Assembly: GCA_025617375.2 (NCBI GenBank)
Contig: JAMYGW020000007.1
Location: 1,116,001-1,180,000, forward strand
Direction of reading: 5' to 3'
DNA length: 64,000 bases
Source of the DNA: Acarospora socialis
Lineage: Eukaryota > Ascomycota > Lecanoromycetes > Acarosporales > Acarosporaceae
This document shows, piece by piece, positions 1-11,981 of this stretch. The notes under the pieces are model-generated. The model saw only the letters and a list, made by a program, of their open reading frames with translations. It had not been told where the DNA came from and made no database searches. The first letter of the stretch is position 1, and every line of letters starts with the position of its first letter. A program made the translations under genes and the position numbers.

Positions 1-51
1 GACCTTGATCCTAAGTTATATCCTCTAGCCGCGACGCCCACGCCACAGTCA

Positions 52-3000
52 ATGAAAAGGTTTTGCTTTGATATTGATGGAAAGCCTACTTTTTTCCGTG
101 AAACAGAGGCCTCAGGGGAGACACTACAAGAAGTAAGTCCACTTGTGCCAGCTTTTCTAATCGCGTTCATAACGTGGAGGGATCCACCGAGCCCTGACCA
201 TGGTCGTCTCATGCTGATGCATTTCACTTCTATATCTACAGTTTCAACGCCATCATGAAGCTCTACAAACATCCGGCGGCGTCCTCCAATCAAGGTCAAC
301 CTACCGCTCGAACAACAACGCCCCAGAATCATATGTTGGGGATCTCTCTGCGCGACCTCTAGAGGATTTCGCGAAAGAATCAAGAACAGCGTCCAGCTTG
401 AGGGGTGTTCGTGGTTTAGGTGTATCGGTTAATGAGGCTGCGCATCTGGCTAAACAACAGAGGAGTACGACGCCCAATCTCGAGCGTAAACCGTGTTCCA
501 AAGCTTCAGACTTAGCCGGTGGCAAGACACTCGGCCGGCACTCGGCACATTTATTTTCAAAAGTTTCAAAGTCACGTACGCCGGTAACCCCAGACACAGG
601 CAAGAGTTTGTCATTAGGCGCGGACGCTCAGCTTTCGGAATCGCTTGCCCACTTCAAAGAACTTCGGTCCCGTACACAGCAATCGCCAACAAGTCTAGCC
701 TTCGAGCATCAAATAGCGTCGCATCCTCTCAACGGTCATGTACCCCACAATGGCCTCTTACATACAGATGATGTTGGAGCTGCGACATCAGAGCCGAGTC
801 TTGCTGCTGTGGAAGGGGGGCTTGAACGTGAACGGATCTCCATGGATCAAGCAACACATCACATCCTCACTTCCGCAACGCCGCCAGGCTCTACAGCAGC
901 ATCTCAATCCAGTCTCTCTAACTACAGGGACGTTGGGATTACTTCGAGACATCCACGGCCAACCTTGTTAGATACTGCAGCGGCTCAGGATCTCAGTCTT
1001 CCGAGCCCCAGCTTATCGCCGGTGACAGCGGCAGCTAACCTCCATAACAGCAATATAGGATATTTCGACGGTGCAGACGGTGGTACAAGTGCTGGTCCCG
1101 AAGGCAGCGAATTGTTGGCGAGCCCCTCAAGCCCGTCCAAGAAGCTGGCAATCCGTAAACCGAGCGACATAGACTCGAAAGTTCAGCAACTACCTACGCC
1201 TACTATTATGGACGTACCTACCATGCTTGATTCCTTCGAGGCCATGCCCTCCGAAATGAAGACATATGTCATGTATCAACTTCTCCGCCGATGTCCAAAG
1301 CCAGCGCTTCAGTTCGTTGCAGACGTTGTTAGCCCAGCTTTAAAGTGCGACTTTCTTGCTCTCCTGCCTCTTGAGTTGGGTCTTAATGTTCTCAAATACC
1401 TGGATTTGAAGAGTCTTTGCCGAGCTGCACAGGTGTCTAAGCGATGGAGGCATCTGGTTGATTCGAATGAAACCGCATGGAAGCGGTTGTTCGACAACGC
1501 AGGGTATGTGCTTCCGGAAGGGGAGCTGCAGCGGGCCATCCGTGAAGGCTGGGGCTGGCAGTATGGTCAGGATAATTGGGAAAAAGATATCAGCACGTCA
1601 ACAGCACTGAAATCCGATAGTGAATGGTCAACAACCTCGGGTCCTAGCTGCGATGTTAACATGAGCAACTCACAGACGTCGGAGGTACCGTTCCGTACTC
1701 CGCAAGGCAGACGACCGACGAAGAGGAAGGCTTCAGCAAAGTCGTCTAGCCGTAAGCAGCAGAAGAAGAAAGGAGCTGTACACAAAACGCCTGAGGTTGT
1801 TACCGCTGATGCCTGGATGAGCAAGTTGGCGGCTGTTGAGGGCCCATACGCCTCAGCGACCGCTGCCGCTCTTGCCGTTCCCTACCCCAGCGTAGGATTA
1901 CCGAGTCTTCAGAATTTACATCTTTACAAGTCCATCTACCAGCGTCACCATCAGATTCAGAAGAGTTGGATGCAGGGTGACATCAAACCAAGACATATCG
2001 CATTTCGAGCGCATCAACGCCATGTTGTAACGTGTCTGCAGTTTGACACTAACAAAATCCTAACCGGCAGTGACGACACTAACATCAACGTGTACGACAC
2101 GCAGACCGGCGCTCTTCGTGCCAGATTGCAGGGACACGAGGGTGGAGTTTGGGCGCTGCAGTATGAGGGAAACACCTTGGTATCTGGTTCGACGGATAGG
2201 TCTGTCCGAGTCTGGGACATCGAGAAAGGTATCTGTACGCAGGTCTTCCAGGGTCATACCTCGACTGTAAGGTGTCTGCAGATACTTATGCCTGTTGAAA
2301 CTGGCAGAAAGGCCAACGGAGAGGCCATTATGATGCCTTCACAACCACTGATCATTACAGGATCCCGCGATTCTAATCTGAGAGTATGGAAGCTACCACG
2401 GCCTGAAGATAAAACGTTCTTTCAAGCCGGCCCACCACAGGACGACTCGGAATGCCCTTATTTCGTCCGTGTTCTTACTGGCCATCATCACTCTGTACGA
2501 GCCATTGCCGCACACGCTGACACCTTAGTCAGCGGTAGCTATGACTCGACAGTGCGAGTTTGGAAGATCTCGACCGGGGAGACCGTCCATCGGCTTCAAG
2601 GCCACACTCAGAAGGTTTACAGCATTGTCCTCGACCACAAGCGCAACCGGTGTATAAGCGGGTCCATGGACAATCTCGTCAAAATATGGTCTCTCGACAC
2701 CGGCTCTGTACTCTACAATCTAGAAGGCCACTCATCCTTAGTGGGCTTGTTGGATCTCAATGACGACCGCCTGGTGTCTGCTGCCGCCGACTTTACGCTG
2801 AGGATATGGGATCCTGAGAACGGGCAATGCAAAAGCACGTTGAGTGCTCATACCGGCGCTATCACTTGCTTCCAACATGACGGTCAGAAGGTCATCTCCG
2901 GATCCGATAGAACGCTGAAGATGTGGAACGTCAAGACTGGAGAATGCGTGAAGGATCTCTTGACCGATCTGAGCGGCGTATGGCAGGTCAAGTTCAACGA

Positions 3001-3236
3001 GCGTCGCTGTGTTGCCGCCGTACAACGGAACAATTTGACTTACATCGAGGTACGTATCAGAAGCGAGGTACGCTTTATTCGAGCTCATGTTCCTGTTGTA
3101 GGTTCTCGACTTTGGTGCCTTCCGAGACGGTGTCCCGGAAGACAAGCGCGGCCGGCGCATCGTCGTAAACGCTCAAGGCCAAGAAGCGACAGACCCTCCC
3201 GAAGGCACTGTGATTGTGGATGCTGCTACCGAGTAG
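52..3236 (+). CDS. Cdc4/SconB-like F-box WD40 protein (SCF substrate receptor)
   Basis: Three exons (52-132, 242-3049, 3102-3236), both introns phase 0, give 1007 residues. The ATG at 52 is the only start that keeps the long exon open: the frame continues upstream of 398 through a GTAAGT...ACAG intron. A low-complexity Ser/Pro-rich N-terminal half is followed by an F-box at about residues 400-446 (LPLELGLNVLKYLDL). At least seven WD40 blades follow from about 613 to 965, each with a GS.D..(V/L)(R/K)(V/I)W signature. In Cdc4/Fbw7-type proteins the F-box binds Skp1 and the propeller recognises phosphodegrons, so this is probably the nuclear receptor of an SCF ubiquitin ligase. A Lys/Arg-rich stretch (residues about 520-540) looks like a nuclear localisation signal. 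Cdc4 and SconB/Met30-type receptors are similar; the long N-terminus and single F-box favour Cdc4, but I would not exclude a paralogue. Confidence 0.9.
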
Positions 3237-5635
3237 AATTCCCGACACCACACATACAGTTGTGGCCTCGAACTCTCCTAGAGCTCTGTAGCCTCGTTGT
3301 TTCTCCATCTCACTGATACCCCCATCCGGTCACGACGCGACGATGTCTCACACAATAGCATACAGAGTAGCATAGCACGGGCGGTCGGTTGGTCGACTAT
3401 GGAGTTCACTTTTCTTCTATTGCATGGCGGACGGAATGTTCTTCTAGTTTTTGGTCCGCGCTTGTTGCTTGAATGGCTGTAGACGCTTTCTGGAGTGGTT
3501 TCTCTTGTTACATATTGGAGCTGCAGTTGCTTTATCGCGTCGATAGATGGCTAGATGTGCAATACAATACATGACAATATGTTAAACACGGTGTCAGGTC
3601 CAGTCGCTCCAGTGAACACGACGAAATTGGAACCTCTTGAGCCACCTAAGGTAGGGGAGACGGATATGGGCCTCGCCTCCGAAACCCTGGCCTCACGCCT
3701 TAGCTCGCAGCTTGTGTCTGACCTCTTCCAACAGCGATTGCACTCCTTTTGCAAAGGAACAACCCCAATGCTAAGCTGCTCTAGAAACCTCCACACAAGG
3801 TCGCCTAGGATCCTGCACAGACACAGACGCAGACACCAGCTTCTGATTACATATCATCCCCATCAAGCCCGTAGAACCTAAGCAAACACACCCTTGACAT
3901 CACCTACCTACCGATAAGACATCAGCCGCGCCGTTCAAAGTTATGTTTCAACACACGGGAGGTAGAGAGCACCAGATCATCTTCGACAGCTTGGAGTGAG
4001 AGCGTGCAGTTCTTTAAAGGAGTCGCTAGCTGGACTTGTTGGTGAGATAGGGTTGTGGCTGGGGTGGAGGGGAAGGAAGCTGGCTCCTGCTCCTTATTTA
4101 CGGAGGTGAGGACGGGGGGGAATAGGGTGGAGGGAACTGGGCTCTGGGCTATGTGTGGGGAGGGGGCCAGATGGTTCGGTGGGCAGTGGCAGTGGAGGCA
4201 GGCTGACATGACCATTGGAACCGGCCTTCAAGTTCAGTTGTAACTCCTATTCTAGGTACGGGCATGAGCTCCAGGTCGTGTTTTTGCTCCTGAATTGGTC
4301 ACTCAGTGTTCTCGTCTCGTACTTTGGGCGGACCACTTCTTGTTCTGCTCAGCTTGTCCCTCGAGCCTCCGTGCAACCACCCGTCCGGCATGATGCTTCT
4401 TTATCGAGGCGCGGAGTCTGAGATCTTTCACACAGCAGCTATCCTAGCCTTAAGAAGTCCCCGTGTCGAGCCGTAAGACCCCTCTGCCAACTAGACAGTG
4501 CCCTACGAAGAACCCTAGCTATAAGCGGTACGACAGGATATCCAATGAGATGCTATTGTGAGTAACGCAACACTTAAGGTTCAAGCCCTAGTAGGAAGTA
4601 AGGTAGCTAGTGTTTCCGTACGACGGTTTCTAGAGAATGCGGAGGCCCAGGATAGCCTCTTGGCCCTCTGATCATATGCAGACGTAGAATTAGGCTCGGT
4701 AGATAGAGATGCGAAGCGCCAGAATGTACAACAGCAGTATCTTTTTGTGTCAGCAAACTAATACTCGGGCTATATCCGTTGCCGGTAGCCCTTGAGGATC
4801 GCGGTCTCGGTGGTCTTGCAGCACTGGAGATAGCCGTCTCCGCATAGCATAATTCGTAGAGCTTTGCAAGGGAGCATTGCCATTAGTTATCTATGGAGAA
4901 GACCTAGTAGGGTCTGAAATCGGTACATAGTCATAGCGATAGGGAGGTTGGATATAGACGCCGCCGAGGTAGCGCAGAGGGAGCATTTTGCGCTGTTTGG
5001 GTCTTAGAGGTACACAATTGTCGTACTTCGTACTTCGACTAGGTAGGGCTTCGCAACAGACGTCTAATCCCTTGCTAAGGAAAGGTAATCGAGTATTTGT
5101 TGACTCTAACGACTATGATCAAGAACAAGCTCCCTGGTTCGTTTGTTGGTCAATGTAGCCTGAAGTGCGCTTATGTAAGCGCTTATCTACGGTGGCTAAT
5201 GTGTATACACAGTAGCCGTGGGGAATAACAAAAAAAATGGCGGAAGGCCTGCACGAGGATTAAAGCACAGCTATCTTTATACCGATATACTTATCAGGCT
5301 TGAAGTGATTTTGACTGGCTCAAGGAATCATGAGAAGTAGTCTCAGGAGTTTCACGTTTTATGTCCAACGTTATGTACAATGGCGATCTTAATACAACAA
5401 TGTGTTCTTTGCTCAGTATAGCTTCTCATGTGCGCTGCTGGAATTCTCAGCAGTCGTTCCGCTCTCTGGTGAAGAATGATGGGATTGAGGTTCCTTGTTG
5501 CTCCTGTTGGTTCGTTGAAGGGTCTCGTTTACACCCCTGTATGCGGCTGCGTGGCAAGGCTGCCATCTACACCCTCCGGCAGAGAACAGGATCTCTCGGA
5601 AAATGTAGACAAATTCCTGCTTCATCGAATCGAAA
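3237..5635. other. Gene-free region
   Basis: About 2.4 kb between the Cdc4-like gene and the NLR without a supported gene. The first kilobase is ordinary 3' flank. From about 4440 to 5100 the DNA is dense in TAG/CTAG and TAA on the plus strand. Short open pieces with residue-like content occur (for example around 4560-4670), but all are cut by stops. It could be old repeat DNA, but I could not place it in any family and found no terminal repeats. Confidence 0.5.
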
Positions 5636-8600
5636 ATGGCGGAGACTGAAGCTCGAGTCTCGAAGAATTTTCTCCGAGTGCTCGTGGACCCTGCAAACCC
5701 TAACATTGAGTTTGTATACAACGGCTCCGGTCGAAACAGATGTTGCTAGCTAACGATAACCACTTGGCAAGCATCGTCGCAGTTCATGGTCTGAACCCAA
5801 CGAACACTGAGTCCCACGCGGAATTGACCTGGACGGCTGGTGGAAAGCTTTGGCTACGGGACTTCTTGCCCGAACAACTTCCGAAGGCCAGAGTGTTACT
5901 GTTCGGGTACAACTCGAATGTTGCATTCGAGACATCGACGGCAGGTGTTCGGGAACAGGCCGAGAACCTTCTGAACAGGTTGAAGGCGAAGCGAAGGGTA
6001 AGATCCGTGGGTAAAAGGGGTTTGATGGGGCTAACGTGTTGTTCTACCTAGGGAGCCCCTGGCAGACCACTACTCTTCGTTTGCCACAGCCTTGGTGGCA
6101 TCGTTGTGAAGCGAGTACGTCTCCGTCAATACCAGGGTAACAGGCAATGGAGAGCCAGTGCTGACGAGTCCCAAGGCGCTAGTGCACGCAAAATTAGACC
6201 TCACATACGACCCGATCCGTCGCGCAACATATGGAATTGCGTTCTTTGGCACGCCTCATCGAGGCGGGAATCTCGTTAGGCTTGGAGATATAGCAGCTAC
6301 GATAGCTCGAGGGTTATTACGAAACCCTCCGAACACTTTTCTGCAGGCCCTCAGAGCCGATTCGCTATTTGCAGATGACTTGGTGCAGGATTTTCGGCAA
6401 CAACTAGAGGACTATTATGTTCTAAGCATCTACGAAACTCGTCCGATGGGAAAACTAGGCGTGGTGAGTAAAGTCCGGTTAGTGACGGATGAGACTTATA
6501 TTTGCAGATCGTCGACCAAAAGTCGGCCACTCTTGGCCTTTCCGGGGAACGCGAAAGTCAGATCGCCGTTGATGCTGATCACGCAAATGTGTGCAAGTTT
6601 CCACGTATCGATGACGATGTCTATGAGCAAGTTGCAGACAACCTCTTCGATTTAGCTGAGCGTGCCGTTAAAGCTTTCGCGGATGAACAGCGGATGGAAG
6701 CTTTGAGCACCCCGGCAGTCCCTTTGGTTTCAGAGCAGAATAGTCGTATATGTATGTAAATCCACCAATCAGTGTAACATGGTGATGATATTGATTCGCT
6801 TTCGATAAGTTATGGTTCCCCACACCAGTAACCCAGATTTCGTGGGCCGCGAAAAGATCCTCGAAACGCTGAAGGATCGGCTTGGCCCTAGTCATGAAAG
6901 CAACAGATACCACTCACAAACGCGAGTTGCGCTTTACGGCTTAGGTGGCGTAGGGTAATGTTTTACACTGGTATGGCTATGAATATGAACGCTGAGCAGC
7001 ATAGGAAATCTCAAATCGCCATCGCGTATGCGTACTGGGTCAGGGATCAATTTCCTAAGACGTCCGTCTTCTGGGTCCATGGAAGCAACACCGAGCGATG
7101 CCATCAGACGTTATCTCAGATCGGAGTGAAATGCAAGATCGCAGGGATAGAGAATCCAAATGCGGATAAATTAAAGCTGGTCAAAGCCTGGCTTGAGAGT
7201 ACTAGCGGTGGTAGATGGCTTATGATTATCGACAACGCCGATGACAGCGAAGTATTTTTCAAAGACGAAAAACGCGACTCGTCGAGCCCCGAATTGATAA
7301 GCCAAAGCCCGCTCAAATTGGGTCTTGGGAGCTATATTCCCGAATGCTCTCACGGATCAATCCTTGTGACGACGAGGGATAAACAAGCGGGCATCAAGTT
7401 GACAAGAAATCGCGATCTTGTTGAAGTAGCGGAGATGAGTCAGCCCGAGGCTATTGAGCTGATATGCAGGAGAATAGAAGGAGACACTACCGATGATAGC
7501 GATCTAGCGGTCCTGACAGAGGAGCTCGGAAATCTACCACTCACACTCGTCCAAGCTGCTGCTTTCATCCAAGAAAACACCCTCTCGATCAGGACCTACC
7601 TAGACATCTTCAAGCGCAGTGACGAAGCGAGAGTAAACCTTCTGAGCCAGGCCTTTGAGGAGATGGGAAGGGACTCGGCGGTTCCTAATGCGGTCACGAC
7701 AACCTGGATGATCTCCTTCAAACGGATTAAGGAGCAACAGCCGCGCGCTGCAGGGCTTCTATCGCTTATGAGTTTCTTTAACCGCCAAGATATCCCCAAG
7801 TCACTGCTTAGCGAGGACGAACGAGATCCTCTCGAGTTGGAGAAGGCCCTCGGAGTACTCAAAGCCTATTCGTTCATCACTGCCAGTGTTCGGGACAAGA
7901 GTTTCAATATGCACCGCTTGATCCACCTGGTTACGCGGACGTGGTTGAAGATTGAGGGAGAAGCTACTCAATGGGCAGAGCGCAGTTTAGAGGCAGTTGA
8001 GGAATTGTTTCCACATGCCGAATACGAGAACTGGACAGAGTGTGCTGCTTTGCTCCCACATTCGTATGCTGTGCTTGACTCAGCGAAAGACGAGACTATC
8101 GCGCAAGCCTCTCTGCTTCACAATACTGGATCCTACTTATTGAACCTGGGTCAATGGACTGAAGCAGAGACCCTGCAGAGTCAAGCGGTGAAGGTCAAGA
8201 TCATGCTGAAAGGTTCAAATTCTACAGATACACTAACGAGCATGAGCGATTTGGCCTCAACATATTGGAATCTGGGAAAACTAGAGAAGGCAGAGCAGCT
8301 TGAGAAAGAAGTTCTTGAAATACACAAGAGAGTACTTGGTTCAGCGCATCCTGATACACTGACAACCATGAACAATCTGGCCTCAACTTACTTAGTACTT
8401 GGAGAACCAGATAAGGCAGAGCAGCTTGACAAAGAAGTCCTTGAAATACGCAAGAGAGTACTTGGTTCAGAGCATCCAGATACACTAATGAGCATGAACA
8501 ATTTGGCCTGGACTTGGAAAGTACTGAAGCGGAATCAAGATGCTATAGATTTGATGGTGGAGTGTGTCACACTTTCGAACAAAGTTCTGGGCCCAGTCCA

Positions 8601-8781
8601 TCGTTACACCGTCAACAAGAAGTGGATAAGAAGATGGCAGAACGAGTCCTCAGACTTAATAGAGGGAGCGAGCGAGTCTTCATCACATGCAGAGGGCGAG
8701 AGCGAGGTGGGTTGGCAGGACGAGTCTCTTGACAATGGTGAGGAGGAGTTACGAGAAAAGAAGAGGACTCGCATACAATGA
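5636..8781 (+). CDS. NLR-type STAND protein: serine hydrolase (SesB-like) - NB-ARC - TPR
   Basis: Seven exons (5636-5709, 5772-5997, 6052-6114, 6176-6463, 6508-6751, 6810-6954, 7005-8781) join without a frame conflict into 938 residues. Residues 1-250 form an alpha/beta hydrolase: IVAVHGLN at the first strand, the nucleophile elbow CHSLGG with Ser113, FFGTPHRG, and a candidate catalytic His242 in DADH. The NB-ARC starts with NPDFVGRE and carries the P-loop GLGGVGKS (342-349), whose Gly347 codon is split by an intron, and a Walker B LMIIDNADD. The C-terminus has about three 42-residue TPR units (725-870) and a charged tail. Fungal proteins of this layout are thought to act in non-self recognition and regulated cell death; a repeat-bound ligand would drive oligomerisation and hydrolase activation. 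The first intron uses GTTTGT with a CTAAC branch site and an AAG acceptor. The catalytic residues look intact. Function in this organism is inferred. Confidence 0.85.
8227..8604 (+). repeat. Tandem 126-bp TPR units inside the NLR
   Basis: Units begin at 8227, 8353 and 8479, each opening with GATACACTRA/GA. The first two full units differ at roughly 20 of 126 positions; the third diverges after about 40 bases. Each encodes one 42-residue TPR with the pattern LAxxYxxLGxxxKAEQLxKEVLE. This period is exactly one structural repeat. Confidence 0.85.
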
Positions 8782-10020
8782 GAACTCGTACTCATCGCCT
8801 TCGCCGCTTGTTTCGGTTCGCCATATGGCCCATCGGTGTGGCAAAGAAATATGGAATCATGGTTTCTGAACTCTACACAATCTCCTCTGCGCACCACATC
8901 AGCGGCTGCGTAGGCGGATCTATTTGCCAGGGTTCCTAAACGATCGTTCTGATTAGCCCATTAGGCAGCTCACTCTACTCGACCGTTACCATGTTACACA
9001 TCAACAAATCTTTTCGCCCCGGAAGACCTCTGTACTCGACGTATAGCGAGCGGTCACAAAGCGCAGCTACACTCACAGGCTGCGAAAGATATGAGTAATG
9101 ATTTCAGGCGGTGGAAGAAGGAAGCTTGCTCACAGCGACGACGATAATGGCTTGTGTTGGGAGGGGTACCAATTGCTTGTGTGGACGTCTACGTATGTCA
9201 CCGCCACTTTTGCTTAACTCATCTACGATTCTCGAACATATTAACGCGCAGTCCACTTGCACCACTCCTTTCCCACGTCAGCCTCGCCCTCCTCACTTTC
9301 GCAGCGGACCTATCTCATACTACAATCAATTCGCACCTTCTGTTCCGCTCTATCAACAACCGATACCAAAGCCGTGCACACGCGCATAGCCCTCTATATT
9401 CGGCGTCTCCAGTCCCACTCTCACACGTGCGACAGTCGGAGATGACCTTATAACCCATCATCTCTCGAAGATGAACTCAACGCTTTCTGCCCTCCTCAAA
9501 CCCAACCGTACGGCCAGCAATCGCAGCCATAACATCAACATCCACTCCTCCGAGGCAGAGATACGCACGATGATGCTTATCATGACGACGACATTTCAGC
9601 ACCGTAAACTAGACGATTGGCTGAAGTTCAATATTCCTTGACGAAGTTCAAACCAAACCACACCCAGATTCAAGGGTCTGGTTTCTCGGAAGACGAAACA
9701 CATCAGAAGTGTCTTAGGAATACGGCGATCTCACTCATCCCGAGACCTGCATGAGGGTTACAACCTGTCTCGAATCAGATTTCTCTTGTCACACTGAAAC
9801 CCTTAGAGCGAAGGTTCTTTCAGTCGCGCGACCATGATCGAAGTCTCCTTTTCGAAGAACGTCCGTCTCTATTTTGCTTGCAGTTATGCTCGACCCAGAG
9901 CTGTATCTCATGCTGGACGAATGTCAGATCTATAAAACTGTATGAATAACAGCTACCTTGGTTTCCGCAACTCACACCGATCAGAAGCGCTTCAGCTAAA
10001 CCTTTAAAACGCTCTCGACG
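8782..10020. other. Intergenic region with one short open frame
   Basis: Between the NLR and the first 2EXR-like gene. Only a 56-codon frame starting with ATG at 9471 and ending at 9641 stands out. It has no recognisable motif and may be chance. The stretch 9230-9460 is pyrimidine-rich and could be leader sequence. Nothing else supported. Confidence 0.4.
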
Positions 10021-10359
10021 ATGACCACCCGACACAAGCCTACCGTACCGTTCTACAACACGCCCTTCCGATTCCTATCCTTACCGCCAGAGATCCGCAA
10101 CATGATATACACGCACGTTGCATCCGTGACCACCAGAAAGGGCATAATGAGCTTCGACGAAGAATTACGCCTACTGGATTCACTGGGCGTACACATCACA
10201 AAGCAATTCGAATCCCGATACTTCAGGCAATGGAGGGATACGCCATTCGAAGAAGTAATGCGATACAATCCTGAGATATTCCTCCTCTGCCACCAGGTCG
10301 GCGCTGAGTTTATGGCCAGTCAAGCTCGGGAACGTATTATCGAACGTTCGCGGTGTTAG
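10021..10359 (+). CDS. Short 2EXR/F-box-like protein, probably a truncated copy
   Basis: A single open frame of 112 residues from an ATG. Near the N-terminus it carries FRFLSLPPEIRNMIY, the hallmark of the 2EXR-type proteins that are numerous in dothideomycetes and related to the F-box in sequence style. The second hallmark, a (C/N)HQVxAE helix, is present at about residue 90. The frame stops soon after it, whereas the neighbour at 11012 continues for another 150 residues. The two genes are the same family in tandem, and this one looks like a truncated or decayed copy. An unrecognised 3' exon beginning after a GTGTTA donor is possible. Confidence 0.5.
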   Translation: MTTRHKPTVPFYNTPFRFLSLPPEIRNMIYTHVASVTTRKGIMSFDEELRLLDSLGVHITKQFESRYFRQWRDTPFEEVMRYNPEIFLLCHQVGAEFMASQARERIIERSRC

Positions 10360-11011
10360 CGTTTGCGGCCGTACTGGTGGGGGCCGTAGAGAATCCCAGG
10401 ACGGTGCTTAGGGAGGTGCACGGTTGTTGTGGTCGTGGGATGGAGTATGAAGGCTGCAACGGTGTTTCTTGGCTTCAGCTCAGTATCTGAAGGAGCAAGA
10501 CAGGATGACAGGGATTGCTCTGGGTAGTTAGGGGTATCAGTGAAAAGGGAATAGGGCAAATCGCTGCGTTTAGGATGTCGTACCTTTGAAGGAGTCTGGC
10601 TTGATGTATATTCGTGGAGATCGAGAGAAGCGCGTGGTTGCTCGGAGAACTTCTGGTATCGACAGAATCTTCTTGTCTAATGGAAATCAACCGTCCGACA
10701 ACGTTCGAGCTAACTCCCTCTCGAAGACTGACGCAAATATAGCGAACATTCTGCCACTTGCTCCACGATCATTGAAGATTCCTTCTCCTTGGAACTATGC
10801 TCATTTCGATCTCAAGCTGATGTCTTGCCTGCGCGCAAGCATCATATAAAGATAGACGCAAACCCCGCTCTGTAACTCTGGACAACAGCTCCTCTTCTTT
10901 TTTCACTGCCTTCGCTCGGAGACGGTGGAAATGAAGCCCCGCAAACCTTAACGAAAGAAGGTCACTCGAAAGAAGGTCCTCTCGCACAAGACGACGGAAG
11001 TACCTGAGCCG
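10360..11011. other. Spacer between the two 2EXR-like genes
   Basis: No supported gene. It may contain the decayed 3' part of the upstream copy, but I could not align it to the downstream gene by eye. Confidence 0.35.
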
Positions 11012-11740
11012 ATGACATTCCGGTTCCTGTCACTGCCACCAGAGATCCGGAATATGATCTATAGATTTCTACTCGTGCCTAGCAAAACATATGTATCGAA
11101 CGTACACGACGTGGAAACCTCAACTGGACCGGTAGACACAGCACTCGTGCAGCATATCGAGAGCCATCGCATGCAACACGGTGTGTCCTTACTGATGGAT
11201 CCCACTGTAATGCTACTCAACCACCAGGTGCATGCTGAGTACTCAGCGGTTCACTCTGAGCGCAGCAAACTCCTAGTGAATCTTTGGTACAAAGATGGCA
11301 TGACGTTTACCAATCATTTTGAAAAGGATTTTCAGAGACCGGCATTCCGATATTTGAAACGCTGCAAGATTTCTGTGAACGCTGGCTGGGTGTTCAGAAG
11401 ACAAACCCGGCTCGTCAATCCTACCGGCCGTCTTCTATTCCGGTTCGAGGTAGAGGATGAAAAGACGGAGCAAGCAGTGCGCTGCTTGGTCAGCGCCTTG
11501 AAATTGATGCCTCGGCTTGAGTCGCTGGAAATAATTTATGTTAACTGGTTGAAAATCATCCATGAGCTCAACAATCATCGTCCCATAGCTGGGTTAGAAC
11601 CTTTCGCCGATTTGGTGGGCCTGCGGAATGTCTCCATGAAGGGAGACGTGAGCGATGAATATGCCGCAAACCTTCGCATGTCGATGTTGCGCTCCAAGAC
11701 ACCTCTGGTAAGAAAGACCGAATACAACGTCGAAGATTGA
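11012..11740 (+). CDS. 2EXR/F-box-like protein
   Basis: Single exon of 242 residues beginning MTFRFLSLPPEIRNMIYRFL, the family hallmark placed right at the N-terminus. A second conserved helix, LLNHQVHAEYSA, lies at about residues 68-79. The central part has the expected alternating pattern (LKRCKISVNAG, then LMPRLESLEIIY) seen in these proteins. The biochemical role of the family is not established; some members resemble F-box proteins, which would imply a link to ubiquitin ligases, but that is inference. It is a tandem paralogue of the shorter gene at 10021 and belongs to the accessory stretch downstream of the NLR. Confidence 0.65.
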   Translation: MTFRFLSLPPEIRNMIYRFLLVPSKTYVSNVHDVETSTGPVDTALVQHIESHRMQHGVSLLMDPTVMLLNHQVHAEYSAVHSERSKLLVNLWYKDGMTFTNHFEKDFQRPAFRYLKRCKISVNAGWVFRRQTRLVNPTGRLLFRFEVEDEKTEQAVRCLVSALKLMPRLESLEIIYVNWLKIIHELNNHRPIAGLEPFADLVGLRNVSMKGDVSDEYAANLRMSMLRSKTPLVRKTEYNVED

Positions 11741-11981
11741 AGTTGCTTCCGTAGGCATCTTCGTCATCCAGCTCTTACAACTGTCCGTCAAGGCCTTGGC
11801 GACTAACCGGGTGATCCGCCTGTTCATGAGCACTTGGCTTTTGGCGTCTTGCTAGCTATAACGTCAGGCTTCGGAAAGCTTAAGACAATGAGCATCTGGG
11901 TTGTAATTTCTTACTCTCCTTCTCGCCCGTGGGCAAGAAGCACGTCTTGTAAAAGGCGACGATAGCCAGTAGCTCACATTT

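Noticed and set aside
4555-4640. A GGTTCAAGCCC string resembling a tRNA B box
   Set aside because: No A box at the right distance and no cloverleaf-forming acceptor stem could be found.
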